Shown here: in pieces, positions 57,420-64,000 of the stretch | Layout of the letters: each line of letters opens with the position of its first letter | How positions within the stretch are numbered: position 1 is the first letter of the stretch | Source: Akkermansia massiliensis | GTDB taxonomy: Bacteria; Verrucomicrobiota; Verrucomicrobiia; Verrucomicrobiales; Akkermansiaceae | DNA: 64,000 nt | Reading direction: 5' to 3' | NCBI RefSeq assembly: GCF_023516715.1 | Contig: NZ_JAMGSI010000001.1 | Span: forward strand, 1,302,001 to 1,366,000 | The notes under the pieces: generated by a model | What the model was told of the DNA's origin: nothing | Databases searched by the model: none | What the model saw: only the letters and a program-made list of their open reading frames with translations | Made by a program: the position numbers and the translations under genes

Positions 57420-57956
57420 TCACTCATCCAATCCAGGGTAGATATCCTTCCAGTCCAAAAAACGCTCCGTATTGGGAGGAACAGTCATGATAGCCGCGAC
57501 TTTTCTTTTCAATTGCACCAATGCGTCAGGGTCAAGAACCATGGGTTCGCTCACTTTAAGGTACGCCCCTTCCCGATGCACCTGTCTCTCCAGCGTCAAA
57601 TATTTCTTGATGACGCCGTCGGAATCCAGGGCGGCATCAATGACGAAATGCAGCAGGAAGCCGGACTCCTGAAGGAAAAAATCAAATTCATAAATCCAGG
57701 AAAAACAGCAATTCTCGTCGTCTTCCTCCTTATCATCATTCAGCTCCCTTCTGGGGATTCCGGAATCATACAGACGGTTCAGTTCCTGCAAGAGGGACAG
57801 GATGTGTTCACGTCTCAACACGGTTACCTGGCACCCCTGCTTTCCCAGCATTCCCTGCCGACAATCGATGACTAATTCACGGCACTGTCCTTCCATGGCA
57901 AGAAGCACTTCCACGGCCTGCTCCCGTTGCCGGTCCATGGGTTCCCGCGAATACAT
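57420..57956 (-). CDS. Unrecognised hypothetical protein, 178 residues
   Basis: A soluble, acidic protein without signal peptide or membrane helix. It reads as alpha/beta, with a leading helix (MDRQREQAVEVLLAMEGQ), a middle acidic loop (NDDKEEDDENCCF) and FLLHFVIDAALDSDG. No motif is recognised. It starts 20 bases after aguB on the same strand, so it is probably in the same transcript, and composition matches its neighbours. The function is unknown. Confidence 0.6.
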   Translation of the reverse strand: MYSREPMDRQREQAVEVLLAMEGQCRELVIDCRQGMLGKQGCQVTVLRREHILSLLQELNRLYDSGIPRRELNDDKEEDDENCCFSWIYEFDFFLQESGFLLHFVIDAALDSDGVIKKYLTLERQVHREGAYLKVSEPMVLDPDALVQLKRKVAAIMTVPPNTERFLDWKDIYPGLDE

Positions 57957-57976
57957 GAGCTGGGTCTTCTACAGAT

Positions 57977-58834
57977 TCACTTTCCCCACCGTTCCGTGAT
58001 GCCGCCGTAGGAGTCTATGCGGCGGTCGCGGAAGAAGGGCCAGATGCGGCGGTGGTCTTCCAGCGCGTCCAGGTCCAGCTCCGCGTACAGGATGGCTTCA
58101 TCGCTGACGGGGGCCTTGGCGACGATTTGGCCGTAGTAGTCCGCCACGAAGGACTGCCCCCAGAATTCGCTTTCCCCTTCCGTCCCCACGCGGTTGACGG
58201 CGCAGACGTAGCACCCGTTCGCCACGGCGTGGCCGCGCTGCACGGTTTCCCACGCGCAGTGCTGCTGTTCCCCCAGCAGGGGTTTTTCCTCCGGCAGCCA
58301 GCCGATGGCCGTGGGGTAAAAGATGATTTCCGCCCCCTGCATGGCCGTCAGGCGCGCGGCTTCCGGGTACCACTGGTCCCAGCAGATGAGCACGCCGATG
58401 CGCCCGAATTTGGTCTCAAACGCCTTGTAGCCCAGGTCGCCGGGGGTGAAGTAGAATTTTTCCTCAAAGCCGGGGTCCTGCGGAATGTGCATCTTGCGGT
58501 ACATGCCCAGGAACGTTCCGTCCGCGTCCACCACCCAGGCGGTGTTGTGGTACAGCCCGGTGGCGCGCTTTTCAAAGCCGGAGGCCACGATCACCACGCC
58601 CAGTTCAGCGGCCAGCTTGCAGTGGGCTTCCGTCAGTTCTCCGGGAATGGGTTCCGCCAGGTTGAAAAGGTCGCATTCCTCTGTCCTGCAAAAGTATTCC
58701 GTGGTGAAGAGTTCCTGCGTGCAGATGATCTGCGCCCCATGGGCGGCGGCCTCCCGGATGGCGGCTTCCGTCTTTTCCTTGTTCACGGAGGGCCGGGCGT
58801 CTGCGGACAGTTGAATGAGTGCGATTTTCGGCAT
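57977..58834 (-). CDS. aguB: N-carbamoylputrescine amidase
   Basis: Nitrilase-superfamily amidase that turns N-carbamoylputrescine into putrescine in the agmatine route. The Glu-Lys-Cys triad is visible in CTQELFTTEYF, YRKMHIPQDPGF and VLICWDQWYPEAARL. The 285-residue length and HIPQDPGFEEKFYF plus ILYAELDLDALEDHR are typical of plant and bacterial AguB. ATG 58834 is the family start (MPKIALIQLSAD). It is co-directional with the hypothetical gene at 57420. The partner agmatine deiminase is not in the window. Confidence 0.92.
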   Translation of the reverse strand: MPKIALIQLSADARPSVNKEKTEAAIREAAAHGAQIICTQELFTTEYFCRTEECDLFNLAEPIPGELTEAHCKLAAELGVVIVASGFEKRATGLYHNTAWVVDADGTFLGMYRKMHIPQDPGFEEKFYFTPGDLGYKAFETKFGRIGVLICWDQWYPEAARLTAMQGAEIIFYPTAIGWLPEEKPLLGEQQHCAWETVQRGHAVANGCYVCAVNRVGTEGESEFWGQSFVADYYGQIVAKAPVSDEAILYAELDLDALEDHRRIWPFFRDRRIDSYGGITERWGK

Positions 58835-58897
58835 GCCCCTTCCTTACCCCGTTTCCCCTCCCATTCCAAGCAGGGAAAATGAATGCGGCGCGATTAT

Positions 58898-58926
58898 TTG
58901 ATGGAAAAGGGCATGAAAAGTGTTAT
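58898..58926 (+). promoter_or_regulatory. Candidate promoter of the moxR gene
   Basis: TTGATG (58898-58903) and TGTTAT (58921-58926) are 17 bases apart, with ATG only 12 bases after the -10, which implies a very short leader. Confidence 0.3.
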
Positions 58927-58937
58927 GTACATGCAAT

Positions 58938-59942
58938 ATGGAACCCACCACCCCATCTCTGCCTGACGACGACGTAGCCGCCATTGACCGGCTCGGCGCC
59001 ATTTACAAGGAGCTTTCCGCGGAATTGAGCAAGATCATCATCGGCCAGCAGCGCGTCGTGGAGCTGCTGAGCATCGCCCTGTTCTCCCGCGGGCACGCGC
59101 TCCTGATGGGCGTTCCCGGCCTGGCGAAGACGCTGCTGATCAGCTCCGTGGCAAAGACGCTGGACCTCAGTTTCAACCGCATCCAGTTCACGCCGGACCT
59201 GATGCCCGCGGACATCACCGGCACGGATATCATCCAGGATGATTCCGCCGGCGGCAAGCGGCAGTTTGAGTTCATCAAGGGCCCGGTCTTCGCCAACATC
59301 GTGCTGGCGGACGAAATCAACCGCGCCCCCGCCAAGACCCAGTCCGCCCTGCTGGAAGCCATGCAGGAGCGCCGCGTCACCGTCATGGGCCGCACCTTCA
59401 CCCTTCTGCCTCCCTTCTTCGTGCTCGCCACCCAGAACCCCATTGAGCAGGAAGGCACCTATCCCCTGCCGGAAGCCCAGCTTGACCGCTTCATGTTCCT
59501 GATTGAAGTGGATTACCCCACGGAGGAGGAGGAAATGCGCATCGCCCGTGAGACCACCGGAAACCGCAGCGAGGAGCTCAAGCACGTCCTCTCCGGGGAG
59601 GAAATCATTTTTTACCAGGACCTGGTGCGCCGCGTGCCCGTCCCGGAACATATTTACGAGTACGCCGTGAAGCTGGTGCGCGCCACCCGCCCCTCCCTGG
59701 AGACTTCTCCGGAATGGGTGAAGCAGTACGTGGCCTGGGGCGCGGGCCCCCGCGCCGTCCAGTTCCTCATTCTGGGGGCCAAGACCCGCGCCGCCCTCCA
59801 GGGCAGCTACATCGTCCGCAAGGAGGACATAGACGCCATTGTGGAGCCCGTGCTGATGCACCGCGTGGTCACGAACTTCGCCGCGGAGTCCCAGGGCATC
59901 ACGCCCCGCAAGGCCGTGGCGCGCCTGGCGGCGGAAGTGTGA
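58938..59942 (+). CDS. MoxR-type AAA+ ATPase
   Basis: A 334-residue chaperone-like ATPase that usually works with a DUF58/VWA partner on envelope or metal-enzyme maturation. It has IIGQQRVVELLSIALFSRGH, Walker A LLMGVPGLAKT, Walker B NIVLADEINRAPAKTQSALL, and sensor ATQNPIEQEGTYPLPEAQLD with the arginine finger region RFMF. ATG 58938 is chosen over a GTG at 58920 that would add six residues. The DUF58 gene follows after 38 bases, the standard moxR-DUF58 pair. Confidence 0.93.
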   Translation: MEPTTPSLPDDDVAAIDRLGAIYKELSAELSKIIIGQQRVVELLSIALFSRGHALLMGVPGLAKTLLISSVAKTLDLSFNRIQFTPDLMPADITGTDIIQDDSAGGKRQFEFIKGPVFANIVLADEINRAPAKTQSALLEAMQERRVTVMGRTFTLLPPFFVLATQNPIEQEGTYPLPEAQLDRFMFLIEVDYPTEEEEMRIARETTGNRSEELKHVLSGEEIIFYQDLVRRVPVPEHIYEYAVKLVRATRPSLETSPEWVKQYVAWGAGPRAVQFLILGAKTRAALQGSYIVRKEDIDAIVEPVLMHRVVTNFAAESQGITPRKAVARLAAEV

Positions 59943-59980
59943 CCGTTCCGGCGTAATCCATCCCCTTTTCCTGCCCTCCC

Positions 59981-60883
59981 ATGAAGTACCTGAACCACGA
60001 CCTGCTCAGCCGCCTGGGGAATCTTCCCCTGGAAGCGCGCCACAGCATGACGGGGAACGTATCCGGCCGCCACAGGAGCGCCAACCGCGGCTCCTCCGTG
60101 GAGTTCGCGGAGTACCGCAAGTACGTTTCCGGGGATGATACGCGCCGGCTGGACTGGAAGGCGTATGCCCGGTCTGACAGGTATTACATCAAGGAGTTTG
60201 AGGCGGATACCAACCTGCGCGCCTACATCGTCCTGGACCTTTCCGGCTCCATGAATTACCACCCGGAGCAGGTGGAGTCCAAGTACCTGCGCGCGTGCAG
60301 GCTGGCGGCCAACCTGGCTTACATCGCCATCCGGCAGGGGGACGCCGTGGGGCTGAGCTTTTCCCGGCAGACGAAGGACGGAGCCACGCTGCATATCCCC
60401 GCCTCCCGCCGCCCTGCCCACCTGAACGTTCTCATCAGCCAGATGGATACGCAGTACCCCAAGGGGGAAACCGTGCTGGCGGAGACCCTGCATGAACTGG
60501 CGGAACGCGTCAGCCGCCGTGCCCTGGTGCTGATTTTTTCCGACCTGTTCACGGATACGGAGGAACTTAAAAACGCCCTCCGGCACCTCCACTTCCGCAA
60601 GCATGACGTGGCCGTGTTCCATCTGGTGGACCAGCTGGAAATTGATTTTGACTTTGACCGCCCCATCCGCTTTGTGGACATGGAGGGCGGCGGCTCCCTG
60701 ATTACGGAACCGGATCTCATCGCGGACGAGTACCGCGCCATCGTGGCCGGCTACCTGGAGGAAACGCGCCGCATCTGCACGGACATTAACGCGGACTACC
60801 GCCTGGTCAGGACCGGGGACGCCTTGGAAGACGTGCTGACCGGGTTCCTGATGGGGCGGCAGAAGAAGAAAGCGGGCAGATAA
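59981..60883 (+). CDS. DUF58 protein with von Willebrand A-like fold
   Basis: A 300-residue MoxR partner. It has the hallmark N-terminal RGSSVEFAEYRKYVSGDDTR and RLDWKAYARSDRYYIKEFE of DUF58, then a VWA-like part with the MIDAS sequence VLDLSGSMNY (DxSxS) and VLIFSDLFTD. There is no membrane helix, so it acts in the cytoplasm or at the inner membrane face with MoxR. It is not known what complex they mature. The next gene on this strand is pth. Confidence 0.92.
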   Translation: MKYLNHDLLSRLGNLPLEARHSMTGNVSGRHRSANRGSSVEFAEYRKYVSGDDTRRLDWKAYARSDRYYIKEFEADTNLRAYIVLDLSGSMNYHPEQVESKYLRACRLAANLAYIAIRQGDAVGLSFSRQTKDGATLHIPASRRPAHLNVLISQMDTQYPKGETVLAETLHELAERVSRRALVLIFSDLFTDTEELKNALRHLHFRKHDVAVFHLVDQLEIDFDFDRPIRFVDMEGGGSLITEPDLIADEYRAIVAGYLEETRRICTDINADYRLVRTGDALEDVLTGFLMGRQKKKAGR

Positions 60884-60978
60884 GCGCCCGGCTGTCTCAC
60901 GGAACGGTTGATTGCGCCGCGGAACGGGTGCAGGATTTCCCGCGCGCCTTCCGTGCCACCGTAAGCGGCAGTTTTCAT
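60796..60978 (-). CDS. Low-confidence antisense small frame with strong ribosome site
   Basis: AAGGAG lies 7 bases before the ATG at 60978 on the minus strand, and a 60-residue frame follows. Its first part (KTAAYGGTEGAREILHPFRG) covers the gap between the DUF58 and pth genes. The second part is antisense to the DUF58 end and looks like a shadow. A short peptide gene is possible but unproven. Confidence 0.15.
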   Translation of the reverse strand: MKTAAYGGTEGAREILHPFRGAINRSVRQPGAYLPAFFFCRPIRNPVSTSSKASPVLTRR

Positions 60979-61000
60979 TTTTTTCTCCTTCTCTTCCATC

Positions 61001-61576
61001 GTGGACGCACCCGTTAAAATGATCGTGGGCCTGGGCAATCCGGGCAGGACTTATGAAGATACCCGCCACAACGCGGGTTTCATGGTGGTGGACCGCCTGG
61101 CTGCCGGGTGGGGCGCCGTGTTCAAGACGGACAGGCAGCGCAAGTGCGAGCTGGCGGCCGGCCCCGGCGTGCTGCTGGTGAAGCCCGCCACCTTCATGAA
61201 TGAATCCGGCCTGTGCGTGGGGCCCATGATGCGCTTCTTCAAGCTGGACCCGCGCAGCGTGTTCGTCATCCATGACGAGGTGGATTTTCCGCTGGGCGTC
61301 ATGAAACTGCGGGAAAAAGGCTCCGCAGGCGGCCACAACGGCATCAAGTCGCTCATCGCCCACATGGGCACGCAGGAGTTCCCGCGCCTCCGCTTCGGCA
61401 TCGGCCTGCCACGCGGCAAAGGGGAGATGATCGGCCACGTGCTGGGCAAATTCCGCCCGGAGGAACGCGAGCTCCTGGACGTGATGCTGGGAAAGGCGGC
61501 GGACGCCGTGCTGTACACCATGGAACACGGCATCACGAAGGCAGGCAACATTTTCAACGCCGTGCAGGACCATTAG
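61001..61576 (+). CDS. pth: Peptidyl-tRNA hydrolase
   Basis: Releases peptides from peptidyl-tRNA in the cytoplasm. The 191-residue protein has IVGLGNPGRTYEDTRHNAGF with the catalytic His, LLVKPATFMNESG, VIHDEVDFPLG with the catalytic Asp, GGHNGIKSLIAHMGTQEFPR and LRFGIGLPRG. GTG 61001 gives six residues before the first strand, like many relatives. ATG 61019 is also possible. A terminator-like hairpin series follows. Confidence 0.95.
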   Translation: MDAPVKMIVGLGNPGRTYEDTRHNAGFMVVDRLAAGWGAVFKTDRQRKCELAAGPGVLLVKPATFMNESGLCVGPMMRFFKLDPRSVFVIHDEVDFPLGVMKLREKGSAGGHNGIKSLIAHMGTQEFPRLRFGIGLPRGKGEMIGHVLGKFRPEERELLDVMLGKAADAVLYTMEHGITKAGNIFNAVQDH

Positions 61577-61587
61577 CCGTCGGGACC

Positions 61588-61605
61588 GCCGCAAGCCCTT
61601 GCGGC
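61588..61605. repeat. Short palindromic repeat, copy 2
   Basis: GCCGCAAGCCCTTGCGGC forms an 8-base-pair stem, 11 bases after pth. It is nearly identical to the element at 38927-38944 after menD. An A-rich stretch and a second hairpin follow. Confidence 0.45.
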
Positions 61606-61619
61606 ATTAAAATATAAAC

Positions 61620-61643
61620 GCGCGGGGAACGGACGCGCTTTTT
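61620..61643 (+). terminator. Intrinsic terminator after pth
   Basis: GCGCG (61620-61624) pairs with CGCGC (61634-61638) and is followed by TTTTT (61639-61643). The upstream side is A-rich. The loop region GGGGAACGGAC matches exactly the one in the hairpin at 39108-39130. Confidence 0.65.
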
Positions 61644-61659
61644 CCTTAAAGCCGGCGCG

Positions 61660-61715
61660 TCCTGCGGACGCAGGATGATTCAGTAGCCTGCGGGGTTCCG
61701 GGAGATTCCCGGGAC
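61660..61715. other. Two further stable hairpins before the penicillin-binding protein gene
   Basis: TCCTGCG/CGCAGGA (61660-61675, 7-base-pair stem, GA loop) and GTTCCGGGA/TCCCGGGAC (61695-61715, 9 pairs with one G-T) lie after the pth terminator. A run of six T follows 15 bases later (61731-61736). They lie before the candidate promoter and could be an extra end structure or a small RNA. Confidence 0.4.
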
Positions 61716-61753
61716 GCATGCCTTCTTTTTTCGCTCGCCAACAGTGTACGGTA

Positions 61754-61782
61754 TTGCTAAACAAACGGGAATCCGCTAGGAT
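61754..61782 (+). promoter_or_regulatory. Candidate promoter of the penicillin-binding protein gene
   Basis: TTGCTA (61754-61759) and TAGGAT (61777-61782) are 17 bases apart, about 45 bases before the ATG at 61829. Confidence 0.4.
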
Positions 61783-61828
61783 TTTTGCACGTTTTTTCTC
61801 CTCCCAGGACAAATCCTGCTTCATCTTC

Positions 61829-64000
61829 ATGGCTGAATTAAGTTCACAAGCTCCGCGCAGGCACATGCAGGCCAACAAAAGGCGCCAACCCAAGGCCAAG
61901 CCCAGGAAGCGATTCTGGAGCTTCATCCGGAAGCTGGCGCTGTGGTGCCTGGTTCTGGCCGCCATCGGGGGGGCCGTGGGCTACTTTGGCTTCATGATGG
62001 CCTGGAAACGCTATGACAACTGGGCGGCGGAGTTTGACCTGGAACGCATCAACGACCTGGAAAAGCCCAGCATCATTTACGACCGGAACGGGGAGGAAAT
62101 AGGCCGCATTTATGTGGAAAACCGCAGCTACGTCACGCTGGACAAGATTTCGCCCGCCATGGTCAACGCGCTGATCGCCCAGGAGGACTCCCGCTTCCGG
62201 GAGCATCCGGGCTATGACTTCCTGGGGATTTTGCGGGCAGGCAGGGAATACATCCACAACAGCGGGGACGCCAACCAGGGAGCCTCTTCCATCACCCAGC
62301 AGCTTGCCAGAAACGCGTACGACCTGAAGAACCGGGCCAAGGCCAGGAATGAAGGCAGCTTTGGCCGCAAATTCGTGGAAATAGCGCTGGCGCGCCGCAT
62401 TACGGAACGGTACAGCAAGGACCAGGTGCTGGAGTTTTACCTGAACCGCGTTTACTTCGGCAGCGGGTTCTACGGCATCCGCGCCGCCTCTCTGGGCTAC
62501 TTCGGCAAGGAACCTGCGGACCTCACTACGCGGGAGGCCGCCTCCATCGCCGCCCTGATTAAAAACCCGAACGGCCTTTCCCCCCTCAATAATCCGGAAA
62601 GCAACCTGAAATGGCGCAACCATGTGCTCAACCGCATGGCACGGGAAAAGTACATTACGCCGGATGAAGCGGAACGCCTCTCCGCCATGGACCTGGGGCT
62701 CAACCCCAGGCCGCTGAAACGCGGCGTCTCCCACATTTACGACCGCATTTCCGCAGAGATTACCGCCTATCTGGGGGAGGACCGCGTGAATGCCGCCGGC
62801 CTCAAGATTTACACCACCCTTGACAGGAAGCTTCAGGAGGCCACCGGGAAATCCCTGGAACAGGCCCTGGAAAACATTGAAAAACGCCCCGGCTACCGCC
62901 ACCAGAAGGCCGCGGACTACCACGGCGCCTCCGGGGACAAGCCGCGCTACCTGGAAGGAGCCCTGCTGGTGGTGGACAACCAGTCCGGCGCCGTCCTGGC
63001 CTACCACGGAGGCAGGGACTACACCAAGCGCCAGTATGACGCCATCAAGGACGGCGCCCGCCCCACCGGCACCGCCATCCTGCCCTTCCTGTACGCTACG
63101 GCCTTTGACACGGGCAAAAGCCCCGTCACCCGCATTCTGGACGACGCCATTGACAACCGCCTGACGGGCATCGGCGGCTCGGAAGGCATCCTGGGGGAAT
63201 GGGGCGCGGAAAGCTCCAAAAACCGCTATGAAGGCATGATTACCGCCCACCGCGGCCTGTCCGCCTCCAAGATTGCCGCCTCCCTGCGCATGGGGATGGA
63301 CATGGGCACATCCCCCTTCGTGAAAAAGCTCACGGACTTCGGCATCCGCAAGCCCGTGCGTGAAGCGGGCAGCACGGAGGTAAACCCCGTTTACCGCCCC
63401 AAGATTTTCGTGGGCACGGAACCCGCCTCCCTGAAGGAAATGACGCTGGCCTACACCGCCATCCCGAACGGCGGCTCCCGCCCGCAGGATATTTATTACC
63501 TGGACAGGATAGAGGATGAGGACGGCCAGTTGATCTGGGAATCCAACCAGGCCATTGAAACCCGGAACAACGCCCAGGTGCGGAAGGGGGCCACCTCCAC
63601 CGCCACGGCCTTCCAGCTCCACAACATCCTGAATTCCTCCCTGAAAAACGGCTCCGCCCAGCGCGTGGCCCCGCATCTGCCGAAAGACTTCAAGGGGGGC
63701 GTGAAAACGGGGACTACGTATGACTTTGCGGACAACTGGCTGTTCGGCTATGACAGCCGCATCACCTGCGGCATATGGGTAGGCTTCCTGGAAGGGAAAA
63801 AACCCATTTACAACGGGGCCTTCTCGTCGGACACCTGCGCCTCCGTCCTGGGCGCCGCCGTCACGGAGGCGGAACGCCTCTTCCCCGCCGGGGAACTGGC
63901 CCCGCCCCCCAGCGTGGAACGGGTGGAAATCTGCCTGACCACCGGGAAGAGAGCCACGCACAGTTGCTATGACATTGACCCGGTGGACAAGAAATACCGC
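61829..64000 (+). CDS. Class A penicillin-binding protein, partial, with degenerate transpeptidase motifs
   Basis: At least 724 residues, running off the window. A basic cytoplasmic start and one membrane helix (about 36-58) precede a normal GT51 glycosyltransferase domain: AQEDSRFREHPGYDFLGILR (catalytic Glu about 119), QGASSITQQLARNAYDL, and FYLNRVYFGSGFYGIRAA. The transpeptidase domain is present in outline (VVDNQSGAVLAYHGGRDYTK), but the SxxK site reads GTAILPFLY, with Thr415 for Ser and Leu418 for Lys. The SxN region reads SASKIAAS. The KTGT motif (VKTGTTYDFADNWLFGYD) is kept. It may only polymerise glycan, or act as a scaffold. ATG 61829 follows a promoter. Its stop is not in the window. 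Confidence 0.88.
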   Translation, partial: MAELSSQAPRRHMQANKRRQPKAKPRKRFWSFIRKLALWCLVLAAIGGAVGYFGFMMAWKRYDNWAAEFDLERINDLEKPSIIYDRNGEEIGRIYVENRSYVTLDKISPAMVNALIAQEDSRFREHPGYDFLGILRAGREYIHNSGDANQGASSITQQLARNAYDLKNRAKARNEGSFGRKFVEIALARRITERYSKDQVLEFYLNRVYFGSGFYGIRAASLGYFGKEPADLTTREAASIAALIKNPNGLSPLNNPESNLKWRNHVLNRMAREKYITPDEAERLSAMDLGLNPRPLKRGVSHIYDRISAEITAYLGEDRVNAAGLKIYTTLDRKLQEATGKSLEQALENIEKRPGYRHQKAADYHGASGDKPRYLEGALLVVDNQSGAVLAYHGGRDYTKRQYDAIKDGARPTGTAILPFLYATAFDTGKSPVTRILDDAIDNRLTGIGGSEGILGEWGAESSKNRYEGMITAHRGLSASKIAASLRMGMDMGTSPFVKKLTDFGIRKPVREAGSTEVNPVYRPKIFVGTEPASLKEMTLAYTAIPNGGSRPQDIYYLDRIEDEDGQLIWESNQAIETRNNAQVRKGATSTATAFQLHNILNSSLKNGSAQRVAPHLPKDFKGGVKTGTTYDFADNWLFGYDSRITCGIWVGFLEGKKPIYNGAFSSDTCASVLGAAVTEAERLFPAGELAPPPSVERVEICLTTGKRATHSCYDIDPVDKKYR

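Overview
The window looks like a chromosomal segment of a GC-rich, Gram-negative gut Verrucomicrobiota, most likely Akkermansia. The reasons are a GH16 enzyme with a PEP-CTERM sorting tail, genes for mucin-sugar use (an N-acetylhexosamine kinase-like protein, a fucose mutarotase and a NagZ-type hexosaminidase), few Shine-Dalgarno sites, many ATGA start/stop overlaps, and a Wza/Wzc exopolysaccharide locus. The genus is an inference from gene content. No rRNA, tRNA, CRISPR array, insertion sequence or prophage was seen.

Region 1 (1-149, minus) is the first 49 codons of a membrane protein, possibly FtsK-like. After an AT-rich leader, region 2 (about 645-27573, plus) is one long exopolysaccharide or capsule locus. 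It starts with a PglC-like initiating phosphoglycosyltransferase, a Wza-type export lipoprotein, a Wzc-type tyrosine autokinase and a PHP-type phosphatase. About 12 glycosyltransferases follow (GT2, GT4 and one other GT-B-like), with an O-antigen ligase/polymerase-like protein, an unrecognised polytopic protein, a hexapeptide acetyltransferase, two acyltransferase-3 proteins, a Wzx-like flippase and a fused FrhB-pyruvyltransferase. Many genes overlap by 4 bp. Two strong hairpins (2178-2204 and 5275-5309) lie inside the front part and could set gene dosage. No nucleotide-sugar synthesis genes are present, so precursors must come from elsewhere.

Region 3 (27574-35671) is accessory-looking. It has a small HTH plus ribbon-helix-helix regulator with a candidate self-operator, a third acyltransferase-3, an outer-membrane barrel, a sugar-use operon (hexosamine kinase-like, fucU, malY/patB-like), a candidate 35-codon small gene, an AT-richer orphan gene and a probable gene remnant.

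Region 4 (35672-64000) is mainly housekeeping: metG-menD, a malic enzyme, nagZ-pyrE, an L,D-transpeptidase lipoprotein, hemW, an RRM RNA-binding protein, serS, a zinc alcohol dehydrogenase, aguB, moxR-DUF58, pth and a class A penicillin-binding protein that runs off the window. Two very large proteins (40681-45063 and 48934-51861) stand out. Both start with what looks like only the N-lobe of a bacterial Ser/Thr kinase, without Gly-rich loop or beta-3 lysine, followed by one membrane helix and a large extracytoplasmic part (PDZ plus alpha/alpha-toroid-like in one, transglutaminase-like core in the other). This pair, and the penicillin-binding protein whose transpeptidase Ser and Lys positions are replaced, are the strongest candidates for undescribed biology.
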